A DNA stretch of 64,000 nt from NCBI RefSeq assembly GCF_014905175.1, contig NC_057792.1:3596001-3660000 (forward strand), in the 5' to 3' direction. The position numbers were made by a program, and so were the translations under genes. Shown in pieces: positions 46,191 through 59,200 of this stretch. The notes beneath the pieces were generated by a model. The model worked only from the letters and a program-made list of their open reading frames with translations, was not told where the DNA came from and made no database searches. Numbering within the stretch: position 1 is the first letter of the stretch; every line of letters begins with the position of its first letter. This DNA is from Aphidius gifuensis. Lineage: Eukaryota; Arthropoda; Insecta; Hymenoptera; Braconidae.

Positions 46191-49100
46191 AAAAAAAACT
46201 GTCCATACAGTCGATACCTTTTCAAAAAAAAATATTCAATAATCTTTACAATGAAATTAGCAATCTCTAATAATTTTTTTTTAATTGTTTAATCGTTCTT
46301 AAGGCTTTGGCAATTGTAAAAAACTGTAAAATCATTCAATATCCAAACCAAATAGCTGTTGTACAACCCAAGGTAGCAGCGTACGGTATTCTACAGTGCT
46401 GCAAAATAAAAAACAATCAATAAATAATAATAAAAGCACCCGAGGGTCCGTCGCGACGTCCTCGTAGTTTCATGTATATATATGCACATGACGATGCATC
46501 ATCAGAGCGAGTGGACGATAGTATTTATCATGTGTATATTAGTCATCCAAAGAATATGTATATTATAAATAAAGAGAGAAAAAACCTTAACTTATTTTTT
46601 TTTTTTGGTAAAACTTGAACAAAGATCTTATAACATAGTTATATAAATGTTTATTCAAAAAAATATATATCTATATACGTGAAATATGCCAGAAGGTACC
46701 AAATTGAGTCCTCGCCATAAAGTAAGCAATAAAGAAAAAAAATAAATGCATAAAAAAAAAGGGAAATGTGTCACGGAGCAGGGGGTTGGTTGAAAGTGAA
46801 GGCTCCTCTAGCTCTGTAACTCGCGCGTGGACATTCAAATTTATGATAATGCCCATCCCTCGGACTTGGTTATCAATATAATATTCATATTTTTTATTTT
46901 TTTTATATCATCATTCTCTTTTTCTTCTTCTTTACTGTTATTTTATTATTATTGGTATTATTATTATATTCGCAGTTGTTTGGATCGAGTATAATATTAT
47001 TATTCAGTGGGTACGCAAAGGAGGTGGGTAGATCAAAAAAAAAAACTATATATATAAACTAAGAAATGAAAAATATATTACTTGAATAAGGAAAAATAAT
47101 AAAATAAAAAAAAAGATTTGATGTAAAGTTTGGCAAGTTTAATAAACATATAATATTCAAGTATATATAATATATATTTTCTTTTTATATTCTGTAGTCG
47201 ATTTTGTGTATCAACTTTTATGCAATAATTTAAAAACACTTTCAAGGACAATGTGTATTTTTTTTTTCGCCTATTAATTATATTCTTGTACATAAAATTT
47301 TTACTGGCAATTAATTTATTGTAGAGTTAACACATTAATGTCTTAAAAAAAAAAAAAAAATTTACAACCGTGTAACCAAGGTAGAAATTACCGATTGCAT
47401 AATTGATTTTCAATATCCTCAAGATAAAAACATATTAAATTTTTTTTTTTTCTAATTTATACAATTTATATATTAAAATAAATATATTTTTTATGTTTTT
47501 CTAATATAAAATGACGTGTTCTTTTTTTTTAATTTAATTTTATTGTTGGTTGTTGAATTGAAATATAATAAATATAATAAATAATAAAAAAACAACATGT
47601 TTACTTGCAGATTCTTGAGATATTAATATATTTCATCTGTGTGTGTTTGTTGAAGAAGCAACTTGTATTTTTCAAAAATGATATATATTGCTGGAGAGTG
47701 TCTTGTAAAGTTAACTTCCATCTGCCATGAGTTTTGAAGCACGCGGCTTACTGCATATTTTATTATACACACTGAAACAAAGTGTACATGTATATATGTT
47801 ATGTAAAATATACAAATGATATATACACATGTTGAAAAAAAAATAAAAAACAACAACAAGAGTAAATAACATATATGAAATTGAAGCAAGTTGAGAGACA
47901 GACAGTATAAAGTAAAAATTGTTGTTACGACTTTATATAGCACTTGGTTTCACAGTTGTTTTAAATTTCGTTTTTTTTTTTTTTCTATACATCTATATCT
48001 CAAACACTCACTACTAATTTTAAAATTGTTATACTGTTTCTTTTGTTTCAATGCAAATTTTATTTTTATTATAATAAAATATCTCTGGGAATTTTTTGTT
48101 GGCCAATTTATTGGGGATGGAATTTTAGGATTGGCTGTATAATTCGTGTGTGTGTTGGTGGATAATATTCGCTATAATCAATTAACTTCATAAAATATTT
48201 GTGATGAAGTTAATGTAGGAAAAAAAAATGATAATAAATTAAGAGATAGAGGTTCTCGTGTCTGTGACGCCCCCGAGGCAATATCTAATCTATAAAGATG
48301 CCGCAATTGATTTTAATGTTGTGCATAAAATAACCAAGCTGTAAAACCCTCTCACAATATTATTTAATATTATATTTATTTATGTGGTATTATATTATTA
48401 ATTTTAATGTTTTATTTAGAAATAATAAATAACAAAAATAATATATATATATTTATAATTTTCTAACACTTGAATATTTTAATTATAAAAATTATGAAAT
48501 CATTGTTTATTATTTATTGCACATTGTGTCACAATAAAACAATGTTTTTATTAACAATTTTAATTTTTTTTTTTAATATTAACAACTGGTAACTATTTAT
48601 AGTTATGGAGAAAAAAAATTATAATAAATATTGACACAAACAAGGTTTAGTATTCATTGTTTTTTTTTTTTTTTTAATATAATTCATAATCGTAGTAGAC
48701 AATAATAATATAATATTGTGATATTTGATAATAGATTTTTTTTTTTTTTAATTTTTACTTAAATTTATCTATATTCACATTCAAAAGTATTTACATTTTT
48801 CTCCAGGTATTTTTATTTTCCTCAAATTCATAATTATTTTTTAATTTACAATCGTACGAACAACCGAGCAAGGATTTTCAGCTGTATACCTTATACCCGC
48901 TCTAATTATTATTATTTTTTTATTAAATAAAATATTCACAAATGGTGGTGGACCGCTTTTAGTTTTAAAAAATGAAATTATTTAATTGATAATATCTCTA
49001 AAGTGTAAAATAAAAATTACGAAAAAATTGATAAACACAGCTAGATTTTTTGTCCCTCCACGCTATATTTTTGCTCGATTTTAGACCCTATTTTAATTTT

Positions 49101-52100
49101 TCTAATTATATACAAAAAAAAAAAGACATATTATTCATCTAATTTAGTTAATATTTTTATGCATATATACATATTAGAGGTCGTATATATACGAGTCAAC
49201 GAATGCTCAAACACCCACTACACAATCTTTTATAGATTTTTTTTTTTATCTTTCTTTTTAATTATTTTTTTTTTTATCACAGATACAAATAAATCAACTT
49301 TTCTCCTTTTTTTTTTTATAATCATCTTCATTACACTTGTATAATATTTTTGTTTTTGTTCTTACAATGCCAAAGTACAAAAAACACTTGTTCATTTTTT
49401 TTTTTTTTTTTTAAATTAGAGTAGCAAATCGCAGAGGGACTTATTAAAACATTATCAACAGTGTATCATTGTCAAAAATAAAATAAAAAATCACTTAAAA
49501 AATAAAAAATAAAAATTTTTTGATTAAAATTTACAATATTTTTTTTTATCATTTAGTTTTTAGCAAAATTAAAGTTTCAAAATAGACACAGAAAAGAGCC
49601 AATTGTTAATGAATTTTTTTTTTTTTTTTGAAATATTGTTATTCAATAATTTATACAATTTAATAATTATAATTTATTTTTTTACACTGATTTTTTTATC
49701 AAGTTCATTAATCATATGTCGTGTAATATTTATAATGATTATTTATTTCGTTGCATTACTCGTAATCATCGTCCACGTATATTCAACTCCATATTAATAT
49801 ATGCATAGCGTGTCTACTGTGACTGAGGAAGGAGGCGGTTCAAGGAGGAGGAAGAGGAGGGATGCAAAATCACGTGGTATGCAATTAACCCTCTTAAAGT
49901 ACATGTCTACAGGACTACGTTTAATTTAATGTTTGCAATAATTTTACAATTTTTTTATTTAACCTGGTTTTTTTTTTCGTTTTAACTATTTTTTTTTTTT
50001 TCTTGTGGTAAAACAATTAATTAACAGTGACAGTTTATTAATATTTTTTTTTTTTTTCTGTGTATGGTTAATAGTGATATAACTTTAAATATGATTTGTC
50101 TATTTTCTGTATTTTATTTTAAGTTTTTAATTTTTTTTTTGCTTGTCTTAATTAATATTCTAACAGGTAGATAGGTAAAAGCGAGACACTGCCGCGGTCG
50201 TAAGGTACGATTTTTGTTTAAAATTAATTTTATTATTAATAATATTATTAAGTCTCTATACACAATGGAGTATCATCGACTGAAATTTATTTATATATTT
50301 ATCTAGTTTTTCATTATTTAATCCTTGCGACCGCCCAGCGATTAGAATCAAGTTATCTCGTTGCGGTGATAATTTTTATTTTAAACATTTATACTTTGTT
50401 TTTTTTTTGTTTTCTTATTTTCTTTATTCACACTTTAATTTTCATTTCTTCTTGCACTTTGCCCGACATATATGCCATTTATATATATGTATATATTTAT
50501 ATTATCATTTTATTATCTTCGAATTTTCTTGATCTTGTGTTTACTCTTTGATACTTGAAAAAAAAAAAAATAATAATAATTGTAATTTTATATTGCAATC
50601 ATCTTTTTTAAATTTATAATTATTATTATTATTTTTTGAAAAATTGATGTTGTATTGTGAGTTACAATTTGTAGCTTTATTTTCGTTTATTTTTTTACTA
50701 GAAAAATTCACAAGAAAAGCTTTGAGTTTCCTAGCACGTATTTATTGTAAGCATGCACTTGGTTTCTCTGACAACGACTCTTCTTCACTCAGTGAACTCT
50801 TTTTATTCATTTTTTTTTTCTCCTCTTCTAATCCTTCTTTTAAAATTTTATTTATTTTTATTCGTTCTCATTCTTGTCCATCGTCTAATCCAAGAGAATT
50901 TTAGTTTCTCCCTTCAATGTCTGCTTGGTTTCTATGTGATCTTTTGCAATGGAGCCAACGATTTATGGATGAAGAAGGTCGAGACACTCTTTGCCTTCAT
51001 CTCCACTATCTAAAAAATTTTTTTTCTTTTTTTTTTCTTCTTCCATCTTATCGTTTTTGACTGCTTTTGCTGTTTTATTTATTTGATTTTTTTTTATTTT
51101 TTATATATATATTTTTCCCATGTGAATTTGAAAGAATAATATTTTTTTTTTTTGTTCATTTTGGTGAATGCTCTTTTGCAATTTATGGGATAGACCAGTT
51201 CTTATCAATCAATGATAATATATATATAAAAAAAAAAAAAATTTCTTATCACAAGCCTCTGCTTATCCTGCAACAATAAATTAAATTTTACGATTAGAAA
51301 ATAATAATAAATTTTATAAATTAATTATTCATGTATTAGAGTATTTTTGTGTTGTGTTTTTCTTCATAAATACGAATTGAATAAATTTAAAGTTGTTTTT
51401 TTTCTTCGTCAAAGGGTATATACATAAATGTGTTGTAATAAATTTAGCAGATATATAAATCTTAAAAATATAGTAATTTTATTATTTATTCAAACTGCGA
51501 TGATTAATATTCAGTGTATCAAAAGGCCAAATCGTGAGTGTCACATGCTCGCGGATACTTCCCTATTTGCAATTACAAGAGAAGCATGTTTACCACTATT
51601 GCAAATGTTTATAGAAAGAGCATCATTTTATCTATAGTTACTTAGCTATATATATTCTAGCGGTCAAACGCATACCTATATCTACATGTACAATATAAAT
51701 TGTAATGGTGCACTGAGATACCGGTTTTATATATACATAAAGACAACGATGCTTAACTTTGTCACCAAACGTACATCAAGCCATGTTTGTTAACTGCTTG
51801 TTACTGGAGCACTTACGCGACCAAACAGACAGTCATGATATATATTTACGCAGTGAATTTTTTACCATATAATTACCATATTCACTTTGGTTAAATACAC
51901 AAATTTATATTTATTTATTTATAAAATTATAATCTCAACTTTTTTTTAAATTTTAAACGTATAAATAAAATAATCATGATGATCAATTGACTCATTTATT
52001 TGTCTATGCTCATAATGATGAATTTTAATTGAAAAAAAAAACACCTAGTGTTTTTGATAACAACACGGTATTTTTAAAAATAATTTACCAAAATATTTAA

Positions 52101-53440
52101 TCATTTTTTTCAACTGTCAATTATATAAATATTGTTTTTAAATATATTTCATCATGATTATTTATTTTTTTTTTATATATTATTCTGATTAAATTGTGAG
52201 AATGATAGTTGGAAGTTTTGAGTGACCCGGATGTGGATTAAATAAATCACGATTCATGATACACACAAGAAATATTCCAGAAACGACAAATCCGTTTTAT
52301 CATGCCTATTAGGTTTGGCTGGTTTGGCTACTGTATATATGTGTGTGTTTTTATATTGACTGACTTGAATGCGCATCTCATTGCCAATAGCAAATAAAAA
52401 TTCAAGACAAACACACACATTTATATATATTTTTTTTTTCAAATATAGTCAGACAGTGATTCAATATTGTAATAGTATATGTAGTTGAGAAATATCAGTT
52501 TACTCGAGTTGATGCTTCAACGCCTCTACTTGTCATTTTAATATTCATACTGATTTATGACAAATTTAAAAAGTATCAAAAAATATTTCATCATATAAAA
52601 ATATTTAAAAATATATTTTCCATAACGTCAAATAGCTATATTTTTTAAATTTAAAAAATAAACAAAAAAAAAATAAACAAAAATAATTTTTTTAAATTAA
52701 AAAAAACCAATAAATAAAATATAATTTTATTTTGTTATATATAAAAAAAAAAAATATTACATTTTGAAATGTAATTTAAATATTATTTTTCGTTTTTTTT
52801 CATCGATCCAATTTAACACATCTTGTTAGTAATTTTTTTTTTTTTTTTTACTAAACAATTTTCTTTATTCTCGAGTGTGTACCAATAAACCATAAACACA
52901 AATATATAACAAGGTAAATAATTTAAAAATAAGAAAATAATATAAATTGTTTTTTTTTTTTAAGAACATATCAAGAATTTATCGTTTTAATAACAAGTGT
53001 AACATATTTCTCACTTGACATTACAAACATTTACATCTTTTGGAGAGGTAATCGATATGCATGTATATTTATACCATTTCAATATATATCTACTCTTCCT
53101 CGCGTTCACATATATTCAATAAATATATATATGGATAAATGTATTTAAACTCATACATGTAGGTTTATATATATAAAATACGCATACCATGAATTTCAAA
53201 CAAGCGCGTTTACGATATAAAAAACTTGGTTGTTTGTTTTTTTTTTTTTTATATTTATTATATTATTTTTGTGCGTCATACACGCGATCAACGGTTACAT
53301 TTTATTACTTATTTTTTTAACTTTCAATACAAATGTTTCAAAGTAATTATTGTTAATCGAAAAATTGTTTCACGTTTTACAACCATAGCCATATTTAACT
53401 TATTATTATTGTTTGGATAAAAGATTAAAAAAAAATAAAT
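46191..53440. other. Intergenic AT-rich DNA
   Basis: No gene recognised. Complex islands lie at 46280-46530, 46670-46860, 47600-47900, 48230-48330, 49800-49920, 50160-50350, 50700-50960, 51490-51850 and 52190-52500. A 9-base inverted repeat (ATTTGCAAT/ATTGCAAAT) spans 51565-51606. Open frames are Phe/Leu/Ile-rich translations of poly-T. Confidence 0.4.
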
Positions 53441-55680
53441 ATATATGAAAACGCGTCCGCCTCTTTTGTCGAATAAGAAATGGGCTTCGCCACTTGTTGC
53501 GCGGCGAATCGTGTAATTCGTTGACGCGCTGTGTTCATCGAACCGTTACCAAGTCGATCGCGAAATTCTTCCTTCTTTTTTAGGTCTTTCACTTTCTTTT
53601 TTTTTCTTTTTATATTCATCGAGGAGAAAAAAAAAAAAAAGGTAAAAACAAACAAGAGAAAAGACTAAAAATAGGTGCGAAAGGAAAGAGGAATTCATTG
53701 GAGAGGGTGGGAGGGCAACAGGAGTCACAAGTACGAGTATATTGCTATCCCTGTGTCCATTCCAGAGCTCCATTGGGCATAAGGATTTATTAAGGAGAAC
53801 TCAAGGTGCTTGAAAAAGAAAAAAAATATAATAAAATAAAGAATGAAAACGATGGGTATATACTGGCATCGTAGAAGTTGGTAAAATTTTATGCAGATAC
53901 TGTGGTTATCGCATAAATATCGAAAAGGCGCGATTTATAAAATGAAACAAATAAAAAAAATTGAAAAAATAATAGTATCTTTGGTTGAATATTATTATGG
54001 GTATTATAAACTTTAAAACAAAAAGCACAGATGTTTAAATTTAAAATGCAGTGTCATTGAAAAAATAAACCCACCCATCCTAATGGCAATTAAATATCTT
54101 TGGGCTAATTGGCAATTATCGAGGCGTTGAAATTTTTTTTTTTTATTTATTTATTTATTTAGCTACCTGGTGTAGGGTTTTAAAAAAAAATAAAATATAT
54201 TCTTAGCAAGGCCTCCCAGTTTTTCATATATACAAACAAGAATTGATACCCTCAAGTTTTTTTTATTTATTTATTTTTGATCATCATTTTAATTAAGGCT
54301 CATTTGGTCACGTTAAAATTTTTTAAATATACAATATTATATTTTTTTTTATCCTTCATTATTAATGAATTGAAAAATAAAAAAAAAATTTATCTGTCAA
54401 ATTTTAAATACTTTGTTTGTCAAGCTTACAAAATTTTATTTGACGAAAAAAAGTGAGAGAGAAATGACAAAAAAAAAATATCATTGAGTTGTAGTTTGAG
54501 GGAAAAAAAAAAAAAGAAGAAATTGATAAAGCAAAACCAGATAATGATAATGATGATGATCATGATGATAAAAATATATTTTTATTTAAAATAAATATAT
54601 ATAATAATGGCAAAATGGCAGTATAATAATCAAAGAATGGTGGTAGAGTATCAAAGTTAGTGTGATGATGAGCAGAAAGAAGGCAATAAGGTGAGGACTC
54701 CAAGAGGGCCTACTGATCGTTGAGGCAATTCTTGGTGAGGTGACGACAGCGAAAACTAGTTTATTTGGGACGTGGCTATAAATTAGGATCAGATTGCCAC
54801 CAGATAAGGGCATCCCGCTAACACCCGGCCTCCGAAAGACGACTCAACGACGGTGGTGACCACTTCTCTCACCGCTACCTTCCGTCCTTTTGCCTTTCAT
54901 TCCATCTACAGTCTACCTTCGTAAAAAAATTTTTTATATATTTTTTAATTTTATTTTATTTCATCTTGACTATACCGAATATATAAATACACATCATCAA
55001 TGTCTCGGGTTTTTTTTTTTTTTTTTATTATTTTTTCACTTCATTCCGTTATGTTTTTATTTATTTATTTAAGTATCTCTCTCATTTCTTTTATGTACCA
55101 AATTATTTGTTAAATTTTTATTTTTCATATTATCTTTATTTTTTGAAAAAATAAATAAAAAATTTTTTGATATTATTGAGGACAACAATTATTATGAGAC
55201 AAATAAAAGAGGGAAAAAAAATTTAAGTAAAAGTCTGATGATGTACAGAGAGTAATATAGTTTAAATGAAGATCAAAAAATAAAAATGAAATATTTATAT
55301 ACGATTGGGCAATTGAGGTGTGTCTACTTGTAGCTTTAATAATAATTTTGCTTAAGAAAATTATAGAGAAAGAATCAACTAGTGATTCCATTCACTGATC
55401 AAAATCAAGATTCATTTGTCACTGTCATGAAGGTGGCGATAGCCTTCGTTTTATGGCCACACGCTACTCAACATCAAACCCGTTTATTCCATTATTATTT
55501 CGATGCCACAGGACCAACTAACTTTCCATGTCAAAAGACCAATCTATGAAAAAAAAATTAAAAAAAAAAAAAACTTCTTGGATATTATTAATTCACTATC
55601 GATAAATTCAACTTAAATAAATAAATAAAATTTTAATAAAAAAATAATCAAGTTTAAAAATACGACTAAACTTGTGTTAC
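53441..55680. other. Intergenic, two GC-richer blocks downstream of iro
   Basis: The 53450-53570 block is CG-dinucleotide rich for this window (for example GCGCGGCGAATCG). The 54630-54890 block is another 250 bases of ordinary complexity with stops in all frames. Both are non-coding by inspection and are candidate regulatory elements or remnants of older sequence. The remainder is AT simple sequence. Confidence 0.35.
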
Positions 55681-56185
55681 ATTCATCGTAGTTTTCGATC
55701 ATGTTTATTGATAAACTATGACTTCTTTATATTTATTTTTTTTATATATATAATATATAAAATAAAATTTTGTTTTTTTTTTTTAAATTGAATTTGTTTT
55801 ATATTAAATTCTTGTGTTATTATTTATTTTTCATTTGATACAGTTTGTCAAGCTTCTGGTATAAAATAGAGTTAAATACTTGACGCGATAATTTATGACC
55901 GTGCGTTCAAGCGTCAAAAATATTTAATTCAGAACAAGTCTCAATTCTACGCAGTTATTTTAATGTTATTTTAATGTGTAGGTTTGATATATATGATTTT
56001 TATTTTTTATTAAATGATTTGTGTTGATTGATTCATCAAGTGTGAATAATTGTTTAATTTATTGTTTATGTAATGTTTTTTTTTTGTATTATTTTGTTTT
56101 TAAAAATTATTTTATTTGTCTTACCTGAGGTTACAGAGAAAAGGAGAGATTAATGATGATGCTTTTTGACCTGGAAAGATGATTC
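55681..56185 (-). other. iro 3'UTR / downstream region
   Basis: Follows the iro TAA stop. It includes the sequence CTCTCCTTTTCTCTGTAACC then CAG|GTAAGA (junction at 56125/56124), which reads as both a good 3' splice site and a good 5' splice site. Downstream is AT-rich with several AATAAA hexamers on the minus strand, and the real transcript end cannot be chosen. Confidence 0.35.
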
Positions 56186-56225
56186 TTAAACGGGCGATAC
56201 AAAGCCGGTGGCCATGGACTGGGAT
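56186..56225 (-). CDS. iro: iro exon: short C-terminal coding exon
   Basis: Acceptor GTTACAG precedes 56225. The first base completes GG|A from the previous exon and the frame reads SQSMATGFVSPV then TAA at 56188-56186. Phase and splice sites fit well. Without this splice, the previous exon would end at its own TGA (56470-56468), giving a C-terminus of KPFYKG. An alternative acceptor (ATCCCAG, 7 bases further in) would put the exon in another frame that stays open for 28 codons. Confidence 0.65.
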
Positions 56226-59200
56226 CTGTAACTTAATTTATTTTAAATTATGATTGAATTGAGTGATAAATTTATACATTTAATATATATATATATACAC
56301 TTGACTTTTACAACTTTGACAAGAATTATTATATCCAAATTTAACGGTTATTAATTTTTAATTTTTTCTATTGATATTCAAAGATTATATAGATTTTAAT
56401 AAACTTGCAAAAATAAATAAATGAGCTTTTAGAAAGAAAGAAAAAAAATAATAAAGATAATAAATATTCACCCTTTATAAAATGGCTTAAACGCTGTGGT
56501 AGCTTCTGTGGGTGGAAGACTGGCAGTTGTTTGCTGATGAAGGACGGAATTTTGATTACCACCAACAAAATCTTTGTGTGGTGATGATTGTAAACGTGAT
56601 CCAAATGAAGAATTACTACTTGCTGATCCAGAACTTGTTGATAAATAACCATTACTACTATTACCATGTCCACTTGTATAATGATGATTTGTTATTTGAT
56701 TATTATTATTATTGTTGTTGGTTGTGGTATTGCCACTTGGGCAATATGCTCCCACTTGTGCTGGGATCACGCCATTGGGTGTTGCCACTTTCATACTCGG
56801 TGGTGTTTGTGGTGGCGTGTCCGTACCAACTTCGGGAAACCCCGCGGCAGCTGATGATGATGCACTTGATGTTGATCCTGATGATGAATTTGGATTATAA
56901 TGTAATTGTCCACCTGATGATGAACTTAAAAAACCACCATATCTTGTTACGGCATTTGAATATGGTGCTGTTGCTGCTGATGATGGACTCATTGATGCTG
57001 ATGATGGTAATGCAAATGATCCAAGTCCACCACTAACACTATCACCAACACTTGCATTGATACCACTACCACCACTGACACCACCAACACCTACACTACC
57101 AAGTCCACTTGAACCTAGCCAAGGTTGTTGTGAATGTTGATGAGAATGTTGTGACTGTTGTGTTGCAAGATGATGCTGTTGATGTTGGTGATGTTGCTGT
57201 TGTTGTTGCTGTTGTTGTTGTTGTTGCTGTTGATGATGTTGTTGATGCTGATGATGTTGTGAGTGTTGTTGATGATGTCCATAGTGTTGTTGATGATTTA
57301 AATAAGCTTGATGATGTGGATGAGATGGTGGTGGAGGTGTTTTACATGCTGCTGTATCAGCTAACGACCAAATTTTTGGTTTTGATGCTGGTATTGGTAC
57401 ACCACTAGCTTGACACTCAGATTTAACTTCTTCTTTCATATGATCATCATAAGATTGATGATGAAGGTGATGATGATGTTGGGGCATATGATGAAATGAC
57501 ATTTCTCCTCTTCTTGGATCATCTTCAAGATCAAGCTCATCATCATCATCAAGATCTTTGTCATGTTGCATATGTTCAGCTTTAACGTGTCTCATTGGTT
57601 CTATAAATACAATGAAATTATTATTCATTTTAAATATAATATTCAAACAAGAATATTTTATATAAAAGATACATTTTTTTTTTTTTTTTTAATGTATTTA
57701 TTTGCAGAGTGACACGTGTCACGTGTCACGTAAGGCTTTGTCATGTATCAAAACACCAATCGACTTGTCGACCTCTTGGAAAATCTCGAGACTCACATAA
57801 GTACACACAAAGCCGAGGGTGTGACTTGAAACAACAGAGACAGATAGATATATATCTATAGATAATAATAAAAAAAAATAAATAAATAAATAAAACGATA
57901 AGCCAAAATCCCGGGGCTCGTTAATTATTGGATGAGGGGTAATGGGGGTGATGTTGCTGAGAGCATCCTGGATGTATATATATATACTCTCGCAATATTG
58001 GTGCGTTAATGGTTTATAGTCCCTGGTGTGAAAGTGAGACGCGGTATGCGTGTCATTGCGGGGGATGCTATGAGAATATAAGGGAGAGAAAAGTGCTCGA
58101 AGAAAAGAACGTAAATGGGTATGAGTGAAAGGGGGTTGTTTTTTTTTTTTTTTTCTTCAACGTTCTCGATGGAGTTAAGCCGTAAGGGATGCTGTGAAAA
58201 AAAAAAAAAAGGAAGGGGGCATTAAAGTCTGCAACCACTTTGGGGAGCGTTAGAGATTTCAGATCCCCTCGGGGTGACAGAGATCTCTTTCTCATCACCC
58301 TTCTTTTTCTTTTCACTTTTTTTTTTTATTTTTTATTTTTCGTCACTGCTCTTTTATTTTTTTTGATAGTCTTTTATATCCCTTGGCACCCTTTGCCTCA
58401 TTTTCCAGCCCCCTGAAGCACTCGGGACTGGCGGCAAAAAGTCCACCATCCCCGTGTGGTGTTCACGTCTGGCAGGCTTGGCCAAAGCCAGTCAGTTCGG
58501 GGTGAGAATTTCATTAAGAGGTTCGAATGAGTTGGCAGAGGGTTTACTTGATGGGTCGTCAAGCGATAATTCCCCAAGCGAAAGCGATGCTGCCACATTG
58601 CTGCTGTTGATGCTACAGCTATATTTCTGTATACAGAATTTCATTTAACATTTATTTTTACTTTTTTTTTTATTCTACTTCTTTCTCTGTTTTTCTCATC
58701 AACACCCTCTTGTTTTCATTATTGTACTGTCCAGAATATTTCAAGTGGAACAAGGACCAAAAGAGTTTTAGGGTAAAAATCATCTACCCATTCTCTCTTT
58801 CCCCCCTATGAACTCTCTTAAAAAGAAACCTTATGGCACAACTAAATAGATACTGCCAGTAGTCCACAAGTGGCTCTTTAACTTCTGACCCTTATAACAA
58901 ACTTTATTACCGATTAATCGTGATAATTTATTATTACTTTAAAAAAGGATTATTCTTTATTTATTTTTTATATAATATATAGTTATTTCAACAAATAAAA
59001 AATATATATAATAATTTAATATTGTTGAAACTTTTTTGATTAATATATTTATTTACAAATAAACAACAATACATATAAAGTATTGATTTGAAACAATGGA
59101 AATTTACTGAAATAACCATAAAGAAACAATGAATATAACTGGCCAAAGTAACAACAATAATAATAATAATAATAAACGAAAACCTATAAAGAAACAATGT

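Noticed and set aside
56512..57408. Plus-strand open frames of up to 174 codons opposite the iro exon
   Set aside because: They are antisense shadows of Gln/His/Ser-rich coding sequence (Val/Leu/Asp/Met-rich translations) without domains.
58518..58530. GGTTCGAAT, resembling a tRNA B-box
   Set aside because: The downstream bases do not continue the T-loop consensus and no cloverleaf arms are evident around it.
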